A DNA stretch of 49,253 nucleotides from Alphaproteobacteria bacterium (GTDB lineage Bacteria > Pseudomonadota > Alphaproteobacteria > DSM-16000 > Inquilinaceae). Both the position numbers and the translations under genes were made by a program. The notes beneath the pieces were generated by a model, which was given only the letters and a program-made list of their open reading frames with translations, did not search any database and was not told the origin of the DNA. Where the stretch lies: contig JAAAOG010000116.1 of assembly GCA_009909005.1 (NCBI GenBank), positions 1 through 49,253 on the forward strand, written 5' to 3'. Shown piece by piece: positions 9,423-19,497 of this stretch (its first letter is position 1; each line of letters begins with the position of its first letter).

Positions 9423-9424
9423 GT

Positions 9425-9442
9425 CCGCCCCGTGTCGGGCGG
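9425..9442 (+). promoter_or_regulatory. Hairpin between thrS and infC
   Basis: CCGCCC (9425-9430) and GGGCGG (9437-9442) form a six-base stem with loop CGTGTC immediately after the thrS stop. No U-run follows, so it is more likely an mRNA-stabilising or attenuating hairpin than a terminator. Confidence 0.35.
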
Positions 9443-9491
9443 CCATCCGTCTTGAATCGAATGAGGGAGGGGATTCATAGCAAGGGGACCG

Positions 9492-10019
9492 ATGATGGCC
9501 CCGCCGGCCAAGGAAGGCCCGCGGGTGAACCGGGAAATCGACGTGCCGAGCGTGCGCCTGATCGGGCCGGATGGGTCGATGCTGGGCGTCGTGCCGATCC
9601 GCGATGCGCTCAGGGCCGCGCAGGAGGTGGAGCTGGACCTTGTGGAGGTCTCGCCCAACGCCGATCCGCCGGTCTGCAAAGTTCTCGATTACGGCAAGTA
9701 TAAATACGAGGCGCAGAAAAAGAAGAACGAGGCGCGCAAACGACAAAAGACAATCGATGTCAAGGAAATCAAGCTCAGACCCAATATCGACGACAACGAT
9801 TATCAGGTCAAGCTGCGCAATGCCAAGCGCTTCCTCGAAGAGGGCGACAAGGTCAAGGTCACCATGCGGTTCCGGGGCCGGGAAATGGTCCACCAGAACC
9901 TGGGCATGGACGTGCTGATCCGCGTCCGCGAGGAACTCGAAGAGGAAGCGAACGCCAAGGTCGAACAGATGCCGAAGATGGAAGGCCGGCAGATGATCAT
10001 GGTGCTGGCGCCGAAGTAA
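9492..10019 (+). CDS. infC: Translation initiation factor IF-3
   Basis: Binds the 30S subunit, prevents premature 50S joining and checks the start codon. The 175-residue product shows the IF3 N-domain ([22 protein letters not shown]...[25 protein letters not shown]), the basic linker ([13 protein letters not shown]) and the C-domain ([43 protein letters not shown]). Start codons lie in tandem (ATGATG at 9492), with AAGGGGA upstream; both are ordinary ATG, unlike the rare AUU of E. coli infC. rpmI-rplT do not follow, so this is the split arrangement seen in many alphaproteobacteria. Confidence 0.97.
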   Translation: MMAPPAKEGPRVNREIDVPSVRLIGPDGSMLGVVPIRDALRAAQEVELDLVEVSPNADPPVCKVLDYGKYKYEAQKKKNEARKRQKTIDVKEIKLRPNIDDNDYQVKLRNAKRFLEEGDKVKVTMRFRGREMVHQNLGMDVLIRVREELEEEANAKVEQMPKMEGRQMIMVLAPK

Positions 10020-10044
10020 GCGGCGCCCGGCCGGCCGGCGGCAT

Positions 10045-10178
10045 TGCGACAGGCGACGGGCGACAGACGACAGGCAACAGTCGGCGGGCCGGCAGTGGCC
10101 GGGACCCGGATTTCCGGGGCCGGCCCGCCGGCCCTTTCCTTGCCGCCCCTTTCCTTGCCGGCCTTTCCTTGCCGGCCG
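10045..10178. repeat. Low-complexity tandem repeats after infC
   Basis: Two simple repeats flank the stem-loop. GCGACAGGCGACGGGCGACAG-like units lie at about 10045-10080. Three imperfect copies of CCTTTCCTTGCCGG lie at about 10133-10178. The rest of the 251-base gap up to 10270 shows no gene. Confidence 0.5.
10083..10129 (+). terminator. Large stem-loop downstream of infC
   Basis: A perfect 11-base stem, GGCGGGCCGGC (10083-10093) with GCCGGCCCGCC (10119-10129), encloses a second inverted repeat (CCGGG...CCCGG type). It is followed by CCCTTTCC. It probably serves as the infC terminator, although the pyrimidine tract is not a clean U-run. Confidence 0.5.
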
Positions 10179-10270
10179 GGCCGTGATCTTCCCGCTCCCC
10201 TGATTCTTGTGCGCTGCGGCCGGCCGGGTAAGGCTTCCTTAACGCCGCGGCGGCAGAGTCCGCGTTAACC

Positions 10271-10663
10271 ATGATGTCGGCGCGTGCCGACCGGCGAAGG
10301 ATGCCGCCCGTGAGCGGACCCGACAGCGATTCGGACGACAAGCCCGGCGAGACGGCTGGCAGCGGCCGCCGGCTGGCGGTCGCCCTGCAATACGACATGG
10401 ATGGCGACGGCGCGCCCCGGGTGGTGGCCAGCGGCCGGGGGGCGCTGGCCGAGGCGCTGCTCGACATCGCCTTCGCCCAGGGCGTCAAGGTGCGCGAGGA
10501 CGCCGATCTGGCGCAGCTGCTCTCCCTGGTCGAGGTCGGCGACGACATCCCGGTCGAGGCCTTTCTGGCGGTCGCCGAGGTTCTGGCCTATGTCTACCGC
10601 GCCAACAACGATCCGCGCTGGGCGGCGCTGATGACCGGCCCGGCCGACAAGGGCCAGGGGTGA
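10271..10663 (+). CDS. FlhB C-terminal-like (FlhX-type) export-switch protein
   Basis: The 130-residue protein matches only the cytoplasmic C-terminal domain of FlhB, the substrate-specificity switch of the flagellar type III export gate. Visible blocks are RRLAVALQYD (about 36-45), PRVVASGRGALAEALLDIAFAQGVKVREDADLAQLL and VEVGDDIPVEAFLAVAEVLAYVYRAN. The transmembrane half is absent and the autocleavage NPTH sequence that precedes this domain in FlhB is missing, so it cannot replace FlhB by itself. Similar FlhX-like proteins occur in many flagellated bacteria. Tandem ATGs at 10271/10274 and an in-frame ATG at 10301 are possible starts; none has a strong Shine-Dalgarno. Confidence 0.8.
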   Translation: MMSARADRRRMPPVSGPDSDSDDKPGETAGSGRRLAVALQYDMDGDGAPRVVASGRGALAEALLDIAFAQGVKVREDADLAQLLSLVEVGDDIPVEAFLAVAEVLAYVYRANNDPRWAALMTGPADKGQG

Positions 10664-10701
10664 CCGGCCCGCCTCCCCCGCCCGCCCGTTCGAGCCTGCC
10701 C

Positions 10702-11058
10702 ATGGAATTCGAGAACTATCTGCGCTTCGTCTTCGCGCTGCTCTTCGTCCTGGCCCTGATCGCGCTGGCGGCCTGGGCGGCCCGCCGCTTCGGCCTGGCC
10801 GGAGCCATGCCGGTCGTCCGCGGCCGGCAGAAGCGCCTGGCGGTGGTCGAGAGCCTGGCCCTCGACGCCAAAAGACGGCTGGTGCTGGTACGCCGCGACG
10901 GGGTCGAGCACCTGCTGCTGCTCGGCGCCCAGTCCGATGTGGTGGTGGAGCGGCAGGTGCCGGCCACCGGCCCGCCGGCGTCCGGGCCGATGGCCGGGCC
11001 GGATGACGCCGTTGATACGGAAGCGGCGAACGCCGGAGACGCGGGAGAGCCGCGATGA
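10702..11058 (+). CDS. fliO: Flagellar biosynthetic protein FliO
   Basis: Small accessory protein that helps assemble the FliP ring of the flagellar export apparatus. The 118-residue product has a single N-terminal transmembrane segment (YLRFVFALLFVLALIALAAWAA, about 5-26), a basic stretch, and the FliO beta domain (KRLAVVESLALDAKRRLVLVRRDGVEHLLLLG). The tail (about 85-118) is Pro/Ala/Gly-rich. A GTG at 10660 overlapping the upstream stop would add 14 proline-rich residues; the ATG at 10702 gives the usual start. The gene overlaps fliP by four bases (ATGA). Confidence 0.8.
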   Translation: MEFENYLRFVFALLFVLALIALAAWAARRFGLAGAMPVVRGRQKRLAVVESLALDAKRRLVLVRRDGVEHLLLLGAQSDVVVERQVPATGPPASGPMAGPDDAVDTEAANAGDAGEPR

Positions 11059-11819
11059 TCGCCCGGCTGGCTGCCCGCATCGGCACCCAAGGGGCGCTGC
11101 TTGCGGCGCTGGCGGCGGTGCTCGGCCTCGCCCTGGCGGCCGGGCCGGCCGGCGCCCAGAGCCTCAATCTCGACCTCGGCGGCGGCTCGACGACCGACAC
11201 CATCATTCAGCTGGTGGCGCTGATCACCGTGCTGTCGCTGGCGCCGTCGATCCTGGTGATGGTGACGTCCTTCACCCGCATCGTCGTCGTCCTGTCCTTC
11301 CTGCGCACCGCGCTCGGCGTCCAGCAGACGCCGCCCAACAATGTCCTGATCAGCCTGGCGCTGTTCCTCACCGCCTTCATCATGGCGCCGGTCGCCCAGC
11401 AGGCCTGGGACAACGGCCTGCAGCCCTTCATCGACAACCGCATCGACGAGTCCGAGGCCTTTACGGAGACGGTTGCGCCCTTCCGCGGCTTCATGCTGCA
11501 GCATGTGCGCGAACAGGATCTCGGCCTGTTCATGGACCTGGGCCAGGTCGAGGCGGCGACGCCCGACGACGTGCCGCTGCACACCCTGATCCCCGCCTTC
11601 ATGATCAGCGAATTGCGCCGCGCCTTCGAAATCGGCTTCCTCTTGTTCCTGCCCTTCCTGATCATCGACATGGTCGTCGCCTCGATCCTCATGTCGATGG
11701 GCATGATGATGCTGCCGCCGATCATGATCTCGCTGCCCTTCAAGATCGTCTTCTTCGTGCTTGTCGACGGCTGGTACCTGATCGCCGGCTCCCTCGTACA
11801 AAGCTATGGCGGGGGATAG
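11055..11819 (+). CDS. fliP: Flagellar export-gate protein FliP
   Basis: Core component of the type III export channel (FliP5FliQ4FliR1) in the basal body. The 254-residue product has a cleavable signal peptide (ends GPAGAQ, about residue 35), then the family's transmembrane blocks: LSLAPSILVMVTSFTRIVVVLSFLRTALGVQQTPPNNVLISLALFLTAFIMAP, and after the periplasmic loop LIPAFMISELRRAFEIGFLLFLPFLIIDMVVASILMSMGMMMLPP and ISLPFKIVFFVLVDGW. Complete and typical. No further flagellar gene follows; a repeat cluster and an opposite-strand gene come next. Confidence 0.96.
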   Translation: MIARLAARIGTQGALLAALAAVLGLALAAGPAGAQSLNLDLGGGSTTDTIIQLVALITVLSLAPSILVMVTSFTRIVVVLSFLRTALGVQQTPPNNVLISLALFLTAFIMAPVAQQAWDNGLQPFIDNRIDESEAFTETVAPFRGFMLQHVREQDLGLFMDLGQVEAATPDDVPLHTLIPAFMISELRRAFEIGFLLFLPFLIIDMVVASILMSMGMMMLPPIMISLPFKIVFFVLVDGWYLIAGSLVQSYGGG

Positions 11820-11837
11820 GGGGATAGGTTGGAGCGT

Positions 11838-12193
11838 GTTGGGGTTCGCTGGCGCTCACCCCAACCTACACGCCACGATGGCTTTTGGAATTTTCCGTAG
11901 TTGGGGTGAGCGCAGCGAACCCCAACTTTCCGGCCGATCCATGCCGTGGAACCCATTCCGGTCATTCCTGGATCCCCGCCACCCGCCTCTGCGGGCGCAA
12001 GCTCCGCGGGGATGACCGCATCAGCGTCGTAGGTTGGGGTGAGCGTAGCGAACCCCAACTTTCCAGCCGATCCATGCCTCGGAACCCATTCAAGTAGGTT
12101 GTAGGTTGGAGCGCGTTGGGGTTCGCTGCGCTCACCCCAACCTACCGCTTTTGGAATTTTCCGTAGGTTGGGGTGAGCGTAGCGAACCCCAAC
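11838..12193. repeat. Cluster of five palindromic intergenic repeats
   Basis: Five copies of a hairpin element with arms GTTGGGGT and ACCCCAAC lie at about 11838-11865, 11900-11926, 12029-12059, 12115-12145 and 12163-12193. Copies 1 and 4 are inverted relative to 2, 3 and 5. The copies are often extended by GTAG/CTAC. Shared flanks (TTTTGGAATTTTCCGTAG before; CCGATCCATGCC...GGAACCCATTC after) show the block grew by duplication of a composite unit. Similar 'taggttggggtgagc...aaccccaac' elements are common in intergenic DNA of many bacteria; how they move is not readable here. Confidence 0.85.
11964..12016. repeat. Second intergenic hairpin repeat nested in the cluster
   Basis: GGTCATTCCTGGATCCCCGC and GCGGGGATGACC form an imperfect dyad around about 40 bases rich in CGCCTCTGCGGGCGCA. 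This is the widespread GTCATTCC...GGGGATGAC type of dispersed repeat. It lies between palindromic copies 2 and 3 and looks like an insertion into, or companion of, the array. The 427-base region 11820-12246 holds no convincing gene. Confidence 0.6.
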
Positions 12194-12246
12194 AATTTTT
12201 GCCCCTTTCCGGAACGGTGCAAATCATCTTGCCGCTGCCCCCGGCG

Positions 12247-13650
12247 TCAGGCGAGGGTGGCGGAGGCTTGTTTGACCTGTTTGACGGCGGTGTCGATTTG
12301 GTCGGTGGTGGCGGCGATCTGGGTCATGCTTTCGCTGATCGCGACGACGCCTTCCGAGGCGGTGTGCATGTTCGACGAGACGTCCTGGGTGACGGCGCTC
12401 TGCTCCTCGACGGCCGAGGCGATGGCGGAGGAGATCTCGCTGATGCGTTCGATCGTGCCGCAGATGCCGCCGATCACCTCCACGGCTTCCCCCGTCCGGC
12501 CCTGGATGCCGGCGATCTGCTGACGGATATCCTCGGTCGCCTTGGCGGTCTGGTTGGCGAGGCTCTTGACCTCCCCGGCCACCACCGCGAAGCCCTTGCC
12601 GGCCTCCCCGGCCCGCGCCGCCTCGATCGTCGCATTGAGGGCGAGAAGGTTGGTCTGCTCGGCAATGTCGGTGATCAGGCCGACCACCGTGCCGATCTTC
12701 TGCGCGGCCGCGGCCTGCGTGGTGATTTCCGAGATCGAGGCGGAGAGCTGTTCGGCGCCGGAGGCGACGGTCTGGACATTGGCGGACACCTGGGTGGAGG
12801 CGCCGGCCGCGGAGGCGGTCTGGCGCGAGGCGGTCTCCACCGAAGCCGTGATCGAATCGAGGTCCCGGGCGATCTCCGTCTGCACGCGTTCGCGCCTCTG
12901 GCGTTCCGTCACCTGGGCGGTGACGTCGGTGGCGAACTTCACCACCTTGAACGGGCGGCCGTTCATGTCGAGGATCGGGTTGTAGGTCGCCTGGATCCAG
13001 ACCTCCCGGCCGCCCTTGGCGAGCCGCTTGTATTCGCCGGCGTGAAACTCGCCGCGGCGCAGGGTCTCCCAGAAGTGCCGGTATTCCTCCGTGCGCTCGA
13101 AGCCCGACTCGACGAAGCGGCTGTGATGGCCGCCGCGGATCTCGTCGAGACGATAGCCCATGACGCCGAGAAAGGCCTCGTTCGCGTCCAGCACCGTGCC
13201 GTCCATGTCGAAGACGATGACCGCCATCGCCCGGCGGAGCGCCGCGATCTGGCCCTCGGTCTCGGCCGCCCGCAGCTTCTCTTCGGTCACGTCGGTGGCG
13301 AACTTCACCACTTTATAGGGGCGGCCGCCGCGGCCCAGGACCGGATTGTAGGTGGCCCGGATCCAGATCTCGCGTCCGCCCTTGGCAAGGCGCCGGTATT
13401 CCGCCGTGTGAAAGTCGCCGCGATTGAGAGTTTCCCAGAATGTCCGGTAGGCCTCGCCGGCCGCTTCCTCCGGCGGCATGAAAATGCGGTGATGCTGGCC
13501 CTTGATCTCCGACAATGTATAGCCGACCGTCTTCAGGAAATTCTCGTTCGCCGTCAGGATCGTGCCGTCCATGGCGAACTCAATTCTCGCCTGAGAACGG
13601 TCGAGCGACTGTAGAATTTCACGATTATTGCGGTTGATTTGTCCGAACAT
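12247..13650 (-). CDS. Soluble methyl-accepting chemotaxis receptor with two PAS domains
   Basis: A cytoplasmic chemoreceptor without transmembrane segments, organised like BdlA/Aer-2-type soluble receptors. Two PAS/PAC units are near duplicates (about 15-130 and 137-255), each containing [11 protein letters not shown](I/V)WI-x-ATYNP and [10 protein letters not shown]. They are followed by the MCP signalling domain with the hairpin tip [30 protein letters not shown]. The first helix of the hairpin lacks about 28 residues usually present between SISEI and AAQKIG, while the second helix is full length. The start at 13650 (MFGQINRNN) has GGGAG upstream. PAS domains of this kind usually bind haem, flavin or small ligands; the ligand is not evident. 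Confidence 0.93.
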   Translation of the reverse strand: MFGQINRNNREILQSLDRSQARIEFAMDGTILTANENFLKTVGYTLSEIKGQHHRIFMPPEEAAGEAYRTFWETLNRGDFHTAEYRRLAKGGREIWIRATYNPVLGRGGRPYKVVKFATDVTEEKLRAAETEGQIAALRRAMAVIVFDMDGTVLDANEAFLGVMGYRLDEIRGGHHSRFVESGFERTEEYRHFWETLRRGEFHAGEYKRLAKGGREVWIQATYNPILDMNGRPFKVVKFATDVTAQVTERQRRERVQTEIARDLDSITASVETASRQTASAAGASTQVSANVQTVASGAEQLSASISEITTQAAAAQKIGTVVGLITDIAEQTNLLALNATIEAARAGEAGKGFAVVAGEVKSLANQTAKATEDIRQQIAGIQGRTGEAVEVIGGICGTIERISEISSAIASAVEEQSAVTQDVSSNMHTASEGVVAISESMTQIAATTDQIDTAVKQVKQASATLA

Positions 13651-13936
13651 GGCCTGACTCCCGTGCAGGGCAGCCTGCAGACTGTCCCAGGCGGCCTTGG
13701 AGGCAAGATTTGCGTGGAAATGGTTTCGAAAGGATTGACTGAGACTGCAATGACGCCTGCCTCTGCGACAGAAAAGGCCGGCCGGCCGCGGCCGGTGTGC
13801 ACGCATCCTCTGCAGCGCGGCGGAAGTCCTGCCCATCGGCCCGGAACCGGGTGGCCGGTTCGGCGTTAAGGGTGTACCTTGGGGTCCTCCCCCCGCATTC
13901 CGGCGCCCTCCGGCCCATAAGAACAGTCGCCCCGAC

Positions 13937-13942
13937 AGGAGG
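13937..13942 (+). promoter_or_regulatory. Strong ribosome-binding site of treS
   Basis: AGGAGG four bases before ATG 13947. It fixes the start and rejects the 50-codon upstream extension to 13797. The 296-base gap between the divergent receptor gene and treS shows no gene and no convincing promoter. Confidence 0.85.
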
Positions 13943-13946
13943 CAGC

Positions 13947-16900
13947 ATGACGACACCCGACCCCTTGTGGTACAAGGACGCGGTCATCTATCAGCTGCAC
14001 GTCAAGGCCTATCGCGATTCCAATGGCGACGGCATCGGCGATTTGCGCGGCCTGACCGAGCAGCTCGACTATATCCAGGACCTCGGCGTCACGGCCATCT
14101 GGCTCCTGCCCTTCTATCCCTCGCCGCAGCGCGACGACGGCTACGACATCGCCGACTTCCTGGACATCAACCCGTCCTATGGGACCATGGACGATTTCCG
14201 GGCCTTCGTCGACGAGGCGCACCGCCGGGGCCTGCGGGTGATCACCGAGCTGGTGGTCAACCACACCTCCGACCAGCACCCCTGGTTCCAGCGCGCGCGC
14301 AAGGCGCCGCCCGGCTCGCCGGAGCGCGACTACTATGTCTGGAGCGAGACGGATCGGAAATACGCCGGCACGCGGATCATCTTCACCGACACCGAAACGT
14401 CGAACTGGGCCTGGGACGCCGAGGCCAAGGCCTATTACTGGCACCGCTTCTTCTCGCACCAGCCCGACCTGAACTTCGACAATCCCAAGGTCGTCGAGGC
14501 GGTGATCGAGACCATGCGCTTCTGGCTCGACATCGGCGTCGACGGCCTGCGGCTGGACGCCGTGCCCTATCTCTGCGAGCGCGAGGGCACCAACAACGAA
14601 AACCTGCCCGAGACCCATGCCGTCATCAAGAGCCTGCGGGCGGCGATGGACGAAAGCCATCCCGGCCGCATGCTGCTGGCCGAGGCCAATCAATGGCCGG
14701 AGGATGTGCTGCCCTATTTCGGCGAGGGCGAGGGCGACGAATGCCACATGGCCTTTCACTTCCCGCTGATGCCGCGGATGTTCATGGCCATCGCCCAGGA
14801 AGACCGGCTGCCGATCACCGACATCATCCGCCAGACGCCCACCCCGCCGGCCAATGGCCAATGGGGCATGTTCCTGCGCAATCACGACGAGCTGACCCTG
14901 GAAATGGTCACCGATCGCGAGCGGGACTACATGTACCGGTTCTATGCCAGCGACCCGCGCGCCAAGATCAATGTCGGCATCCGCCGCCGCCTGGCGCCCT
15001 TGCTGCACAATGACCGCCGCAAGATCGAGCTGCTGAACAGCCTGCTGATGTCGATGCCGGGCACGCCGATCCTCTATTACGGCGACGAGATCGGCATGGG
15101 CGACAACATCTATCTCGGCGACCGCAATGGCGTGCGCACGCCGATGCAATGGTCGCCGGACCGCAATGGCGGCTTTTCCCGCGCCAATCCGGCACAGCTC
15201 TATCTGCCGCCGATCATGGACCCGGTCTATGGCTTCGAGGCGGTGAATGTCGAGCGCCAGGCCCAGGATCCGTCCTCGCTGCTGAACTGGGTCAAGCGGC
15301 TGCTGGCGGTGCGCCGCAGCCGGCCCTCGCTGGGCCGCGGCAGCGTCGACCTGCTCTATCCCGGCAACCGCCGGGTCCTGGCCTACTCCGTCTCCTATCA
15401 GGGCGAAGCGGTGCTGTGCGTCGCCAATCTGGCGCGCTCGGCCGAGCCGGTGGAACTCGACCTGTCGCAGTTCCGGGGCATGGTGCCGATCGAGCTGATG
15501 AGCCGCACGCCCTTCCCGCCGATCGGCGAGCTGCCCTATCTGCTCACGCTGCAGCCCTATGCCTTTTTCTGGTTCCTGCTGACCAGCGGGGCCGAGGCGC
15601 CGGACTGGCACACCGAGCTGCCGCCGACCCTGCCGGAGCTGGCGACGCTGGTGCTGCCGCAGGGCTGGCAGAGCTTCATGGCCGGTCGCGAGCAGGCCAA
15701 GTTCGCCGGCGAGGTCCTGCCGACCTATGTGCCGAAGCAGCGCTGGTTCGGCGCCAAGGGCCGGCCGGTCGACCGTTTCGGCAGCCATGCCGCGGCACTG
15801 CTCGGTGCCGGCGACGACAGCTGGCTCCTGGAGATGGTCGAGGTCGACCTCGCCGACGGCGACCGGCAGATGTACTTCGTGCCGCTCGGCATCGCCTGGG
15901 AAACGCCGGTCGAGGACCACGGCCAGGCCTATCTGCCCTATTCGCTGGGCAAGGTGCGTCAGGGCTCGCGCAGCGGCCTGCTGCACGACGCCTATGTCGA
16001 TCCCGGCTTCATGCGCGAAGTGCTGGCGGCACTGCGGGAGCGGCGCGTGCTCCCCGCCACCCATGGCGAGATGCGCTTTGTCCCGACCGAGCGGCTGGAC
16101 GACATCGTCTTCGACGACGATCCGGAAATCCGCGCCCTCGGCGTCGAGCAGAGCAACACCTCGACCATCATCGGCGACAAGATCGTCGCCAAGGGCTATC
16201 GGCGGCTGCATCCGGGCCTGCACCTGGAGCTGGAGGTGGCGCGTTATCTCACCGAGACCGCCGGCTATGCCAACACCCCGCCGCTGATCGGCTCGATCGA
16301 GCATAACGGCAGCGACGGCCAACCGACCGCCCTGTGCATCCTTCAGGGCTTCGTGGCAAACCAGGGCGATGGCTGGCGCTATACGCTCAACCATCTGGCG
16401 CGGGTGCTCGAGCGGGCCGGGACCGAGGAGCCTGCCGACATGACGGCCTTTCCGGACCCCGATCACGTGTACCGGCTGCTGATCGAAACGCTGGGCACCC
16501 GCACTGCCGAGTTGCACCAGGCCTTCGGCCTCGCCACCGGCGATCCCGGCTTCGATCCCGAGCCGGTCGCCGCCGACGACCTTGCGGCCTGGTCGACCCA
16601 GATCGCGGCCCAGACCGACGAGACCCTGGCCTCTCTGGCGGCCACGCTGGACACGCTGCCGGACGAACACAGCCGCGATGCGGCAACGACTCTCGTCGGT
16701 GACCGCGATGCCCTTCTGGACCTGATCCGCGGGCTGGTGCCGGCCCGGCTGGACGCCACCAAGACCCGCTATCACGGCGACTATCACTTGGGCCAGGTGC
16801 TGGTCGTCCGCGACGACTGGATGCTGATCGACTTCGAAGGCGAGCCGCTGCGGCCTCTGGAAGAACGCCGGGCCAAGCACAGCCCGCTGAAGGACGTCGC

Positions 16901-17225
16901 CGGCATGCTGCGCTCGTTCAACTACGCGGCCTGGGCGGCGCTGTTCAATCGCACCCAGGACCGTCCGGAAGACAGGGACGAGCTGCTGCCGGTCGTCGAG
17001 GATTGGGAGCGCGAGACCCGCGCGGCCTTCATGGCCGGCTATGATGCGGCGATCGCCGGCTGCCCGGCCCGGCCGGCCCGGGCCGAAGACGCGGCGGCGC
17101 TGCTCGACCTCTTTCTCATCGAAAAGGCGGCCTACGAAATCCGCTATGAACTGGCCAACCGGCCGCACTGGGTGCACATCCCGGTCCTTGGCCTTGGCCG
17201 CATTCTCGCCGCCAGAAAGGGATGA
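13947..17225 (+). CDS. treS: Trehalose synthase fused to maltokinase (TreS-Mak)
   Basis: A 1092-residue bifunctional enzyme. The N-terminal GH13 domain (about 1-545) interconverts trehalose and maltose. It shows [15 protein letters not shown], the nucleophile Asp204 in [11 protein letters not shown], the acid/base Glu in [12 protein letters not shown] and [10 protein letters not shown]. The C-terminal domain (about 570-1092) is an aminoglycoside-phosphotransferase-like maltokinase with [30 protein letters not shown], the catalytic [10 protein letters not shown] and metal-binding LIDFEGEP. Together they make maltose-1-phosphate from trehalose for the GlgE route. The ATG at 13947 has AGGAGG four bases upstream. 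The gene overlaps glgB by four bases. The maltosyltransferase glgE, usual partner in this operon, is not in the window. Confidence 0.95.
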   Translation: MTTPDPLWYKDAVIYQLHVKAYRDSNGDGIGDLRGLTEQLDYIQDLGVTAIWLLPFYPSPQRDDGYDIADFLDINPSYGTMDDFRAFVDEAHRRGLRVITELVVNHTSDQHPWFQRARKAPPGSPERDYYVWSETDRKYAGTRIIFTDTETSNWAWDAEAKAYYWHRFFSHQPDLNFDNPKVVEAVIETMRFWLDIGVDGLRLDAVPYLCEREGTNNENLPETHAVIKSLRAAMDESHPGRMLLAEANQWPEDVLPYFGEGEGDECHMAFHFPLMPRMFMAIAQEDRLPITDIIRQTPTPPANGQWGMFLRNHDELTLEMVTDRERDYMYRFYASDPRAKINVGIRRRLAPLLHNDRRKIELLNSLLMSMPGTPILYYGDEIGMGDNIYLGDRNGVRTPMQWSPDRNGGFSRANPAQLYLPPIMDPVYGFEAVNVERQAQDPSSLLNWVKRLLAVRRSRPSLGRGSVDLLYPGNRRVLAYSVSYQGEAVLCVANLARSAEPVELDLSQFRGMVPIELMSRTPFPPIGELPYLLTLQPYAFFWFLLTSGAEAPDWHTELPPTLPELATLVLPQGWQSFMAGREQAKFAGEVLPTYVPKQRWFGAKGRPVDRFGSHAAALLGAGDDSWLLEMVEVDLADGDRQMYFVPLGIAWETPVEDHGQAYLPYSLGKVRQGSRSGLLHDAYVDPGFMREVLAALRERRVLPATHGEMRFVPTERLDDIVFDDDPEIRALGVEQSNTSTIIGDKIVAKGYRRLHPGLHLELEVARYLTETAGYANTPPLIGSIEHNGSDGQPTALCILQGFVANQGDGWRYTLNHLARVLERAGTEEPADMTAFPDPDHVYRLLIETLGTRTAELHQAFGLATGDPGFDPEPVAADDLAAWSTQIAAQTDETLASLAATLDTLPDEHSRDAATTLVGDRDALLDLIRGLVPARLDATKTRYHGDYHLGQVLVVRDDWMLIDFEGEPLRPLEERRAKHSPLKDVAGMLRSFNYAAWAALFNRTQDRPEDRDELLPVVEDWERETRAAFMAGYDAAIAGCPARPARAEDAAALLDLFLIEKAAYEIRYELANRPHWVHIPVLGLGRILAARKG

Positions 17226-19444
17226 GCCCCATGGCAACAAGCAAGACGGCGTTCGACAAGGCCGCCACCCGGATCGCCGAGGGCACGCACGGCGATCCCT
17301 TCGACTTTCTCGGCATGCACGAGACCGGCGGAGAGCTGGTCGTGCGCACCTTTCAGCCGCAGGCCGACAGCGTCGCCGTGATCCGCGCCGAGGACGGTAC
17401 GGAAGTCGCGGCGCTGCCGCGCATCCATAAGGAAGGCGTCTTCGCCGGGCCGGTCGGCAAGGCCGGGCGGCCCTTCGCCTACAGGCTGCGGGTCTCGACC
17501 GGCGGCCGAACGCGCGACATCGCCGACCCCTATCGCTTCCCGCCGATCCTGGGCGAGATGGACCTCCATCTCATCGCCGAGGGCAAACACCTGCGGCTCG
17601 ATGAGAAGCTGGGGGCCCACCCCATGGTGCTGGAGGGCGTCCGCGGGACCGGCTTTGCCGTCTGGGCGCCGAATGCCGAGCGGGTCAGCGTCGTCGGCGA
17701 TTTCAACCAATGGGACGGCCGGGTTCACGCCATGCGGTTCCAGCCCGGCTGCGGCGTCTGGGAACTCTTCCTCCCGGAGATTGAGGAAGGGACCCTCTAC
17801 AAATACGAGGTCCTGGGCCAGGGCGAAAAGCTTATGGCCCTAAAGGTCGACCCTTTTGCCTTCTTTTGCGAGCAGGCGCCGGGCACCGCCGGCATCGTCT
17901 ATGATCTCTCGCGCTATGGCTGGGCCGACGGGAGCTGGATGTATCAGCGCGGCGAGTCGATCAAGGTCGAAGCGCCGGTCTCCATCTACGAGGTGCATCT
18001 CGGCTCGTGGCGGCGGAGCACCGAAGAGGGCCGGCGCTACCTGACCTATGAGGAGCTGGCCGAGACGCTCATCCCCTATGTCCGGGATATGGGCTTCACG
18101 CATGTCGAGCTGATGCCGATCTCCGAGCACCCCTTCGACGGCTCCTGGGGCTATCAGCCCCTCGGCCTGTTCGCCCCGACCAGCCGCCACGGCAAGCCGG
18201 ACGAATTCCGCAATTTCGTCGACCGCTGCCACCAGGCCGGCATCGGCGTCATCAACGACTGGGTGCCCGGCCACTTTCCGCGCGATCCGCAGGGGCTCGG
18301 CTGGTTCGACGGCACAAATCTCTACGAGCATGCCGACCCGCGCCAGGGCGCCCACAGCGACTGGGGCACGCTGATCTACAATTACGGCCGCAATGAAGTC
18401 TCCAATTACCTGCTGAACAATGCGTTGTTCTGGATCGAGGAATATCACCTCGACGGGCTGCGCGTCGACGCCGTCGCCTCCATGCTCTATCTCGACTACA
18501 GCCGCAGGGAGGGAGAGTGGATCCCCAACAAATATGGCGGCAACGAGAACCTGGAAGCGATCGAATTCCTCAAGCGCACCAACGTGCATCTTTACGGGGA
18601 GTTTCCCGGCGTAAGCACCATGGCCGAGGAATCCACCTCATGGCCGATGGTCTCCCGGCCGACCTATCTCGGCGGGCTCGGCTTCGGCTATAAATGGAAC
18701 ATGGGCTGGATGCACGACACGCTGTCGTACATGTCGAAGGAGCCCGTCTACCGAAAATACCATCACGATCAGCTGACCCACACCATCGTCTATGCGTTCG
18801 CCGAGAACTTTGTCCTGCCGCTCAGCCATGACGAGGTGGTGCACGGCAAGGGCTCGCTTCTAGGCAAGATGCCGGGCGACCGCTGGCAGAAATTCGCCAA
18901 TCTCCGCGCCTATTACGGCCTGATGTTCGGCTATCCCGGCAAGAAGCTGCTGTTCATGGGCTGCGAGTTCGGCCAGGAGCGCGAGTGGAACCACGATGCC
19001 GGGCTGGACTGGCACCTGCTCGACGACCCGCTGCATGCCGGGCTGCAGGGCCTGGTCCGCGACCTCAACACGCTGTACCGGGGTGAGCCGGCCCTGCACA
19101 GCCTGGACTGCGAGGGCGCCGGCTTCGAATGGATCGACACCACCGACTGGGAAAAAAGCGTCATCTCCTTCCTGCGCAAGGGCCGGAAGCCGGGCGAGGT
19201 GGCGGTGGTCGTCTGCAATTTCACGCCGGTGGTGCGGGAGAATTACCGCATCGGCGTGCCGCAGGGCGGCTTGTGGCGCGAGCGGATCAACACCGATGCC
19301 GGGTTGTATGGCGGCAGCAATGTCGGCAATGCCGGCGCCGTCATAGCACAGGGCGGCCCCCACCACGGTCGGCCGCATATGCTGGAACTGACCCTGCCGC
19401 CGCTCGGCACGGTCATCTTCGTCCCGGACAGTGCGGGCGCGTGA
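17222..19444 (+). CDS. glgB: 1,4-alpha-glucan branching enzyme
   Basis: Introduces alpha-1,6 branches into glycogen-type glucan. The 740-residue product has the full GlgB layout: N-terminal domain 1 (about 10-105), CBM48 (about 125-215; [21 protein letters not shown]), GH13 core and C-terminal all-beta domain. Catalytic residues are the nucleophile Asp416 in [11 protein letters not shown], Glu about 469 in [10 protein letters not shown], and the Asp of [11 protein letters not shown]. The NPHG-like loop carries an uncommon [12 protein letters not shown]. The ATG at 17222 overlaps the treS stop; an ATG at 17231 is better spaced from the AAAGGG sequence (17216-17221) and may be the true start. 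Coupled with treS-mak it builds branched glucan. Confidence 0.96.
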   Translation: MSPMATSKTAFDKAATRIAEGTHGDPFDFLGMHETGGELVVRTFQPQADSVAVIRAEDGTEVAALPRIHKEGVFAGPVGKAGRPFAYRLRVSTGGRTRDIADPYRFPPILGEMDLHLIAEGKHLRLDEKLGAHPMVLEGVRGTGFAVWAPNAERVSVVGDFNQWDGRVHAMRFQPGCGVWELFLPEIEEGTLYKYEVLGQGEKLMALKVDPFAFFCEQAPGTAGIVYDLSRYGWADGSWMYQRGESIKVEAPVSIYEVHLGSWRRSTEEGRRYLTYEELAETLIPYVRDMGFTHVELMPISEHPFDGSWGYQPLGLFAPTSRHGKPDEFRNFVDRCHQAGIGVINDWVPGHFPRDPQGLGWFDGTNLYEHADPRQGAHSDWGTLIYNYGRNEVSNYLLNNALFWIEEYHLDGLRVDAVASMLYLDYSRREGEWIPNKYGGNENLEAIEFLKRTNVHLYGEFPGVSTMAEESTSWPMVSRPTYLGGLGFGYKWNMGWMHDTLSYMSKEPVYRKYHHDQLTHTIVYAFAENFVLPLSHDEVVHGKGSLLGKMPGDRWQKFANLRAYYGLMFGYPGKKLLFMGCEFGQEREWNHDAGLDWHLLDDPLHAGLQGLVRDLNTLYRGEPALHSLDCEGAGFEWIDTTDWEKSVISFLRKGRKPGEVAVVVCNFTPVVRENYRIGVPQGGLWRERINTDAGLYGGSNVGNAGAVIAQGGPHHGRPHMLELTLPPLGTVIFVPDSAGA

Positions 19445-19497
19445 CCAGCGCGGTTCGTAGGGCGCGCCGGACCTCCCGCTGATGCACAGTGGGCGGC

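Noticed and set aside
11838-12193. CRISPR array
   Set aside because: Copies are palindromic, alternate in orientation, and the intervening sequences are themselves repeated and unequal in length; no cas genes.
12106-13614. 502-codon plus-strand frame through the repeat and chemoreceptor region
   Set aside because: Starts inside palindromic repeats and reads antisense to clear PAS and MCP motifs.
13866-17240. 1124-codon frame antisense to treS-mak
   Set aside because: No domains, repetitive Arg/Ala/Gly composition; the plus-strand gene is certain.
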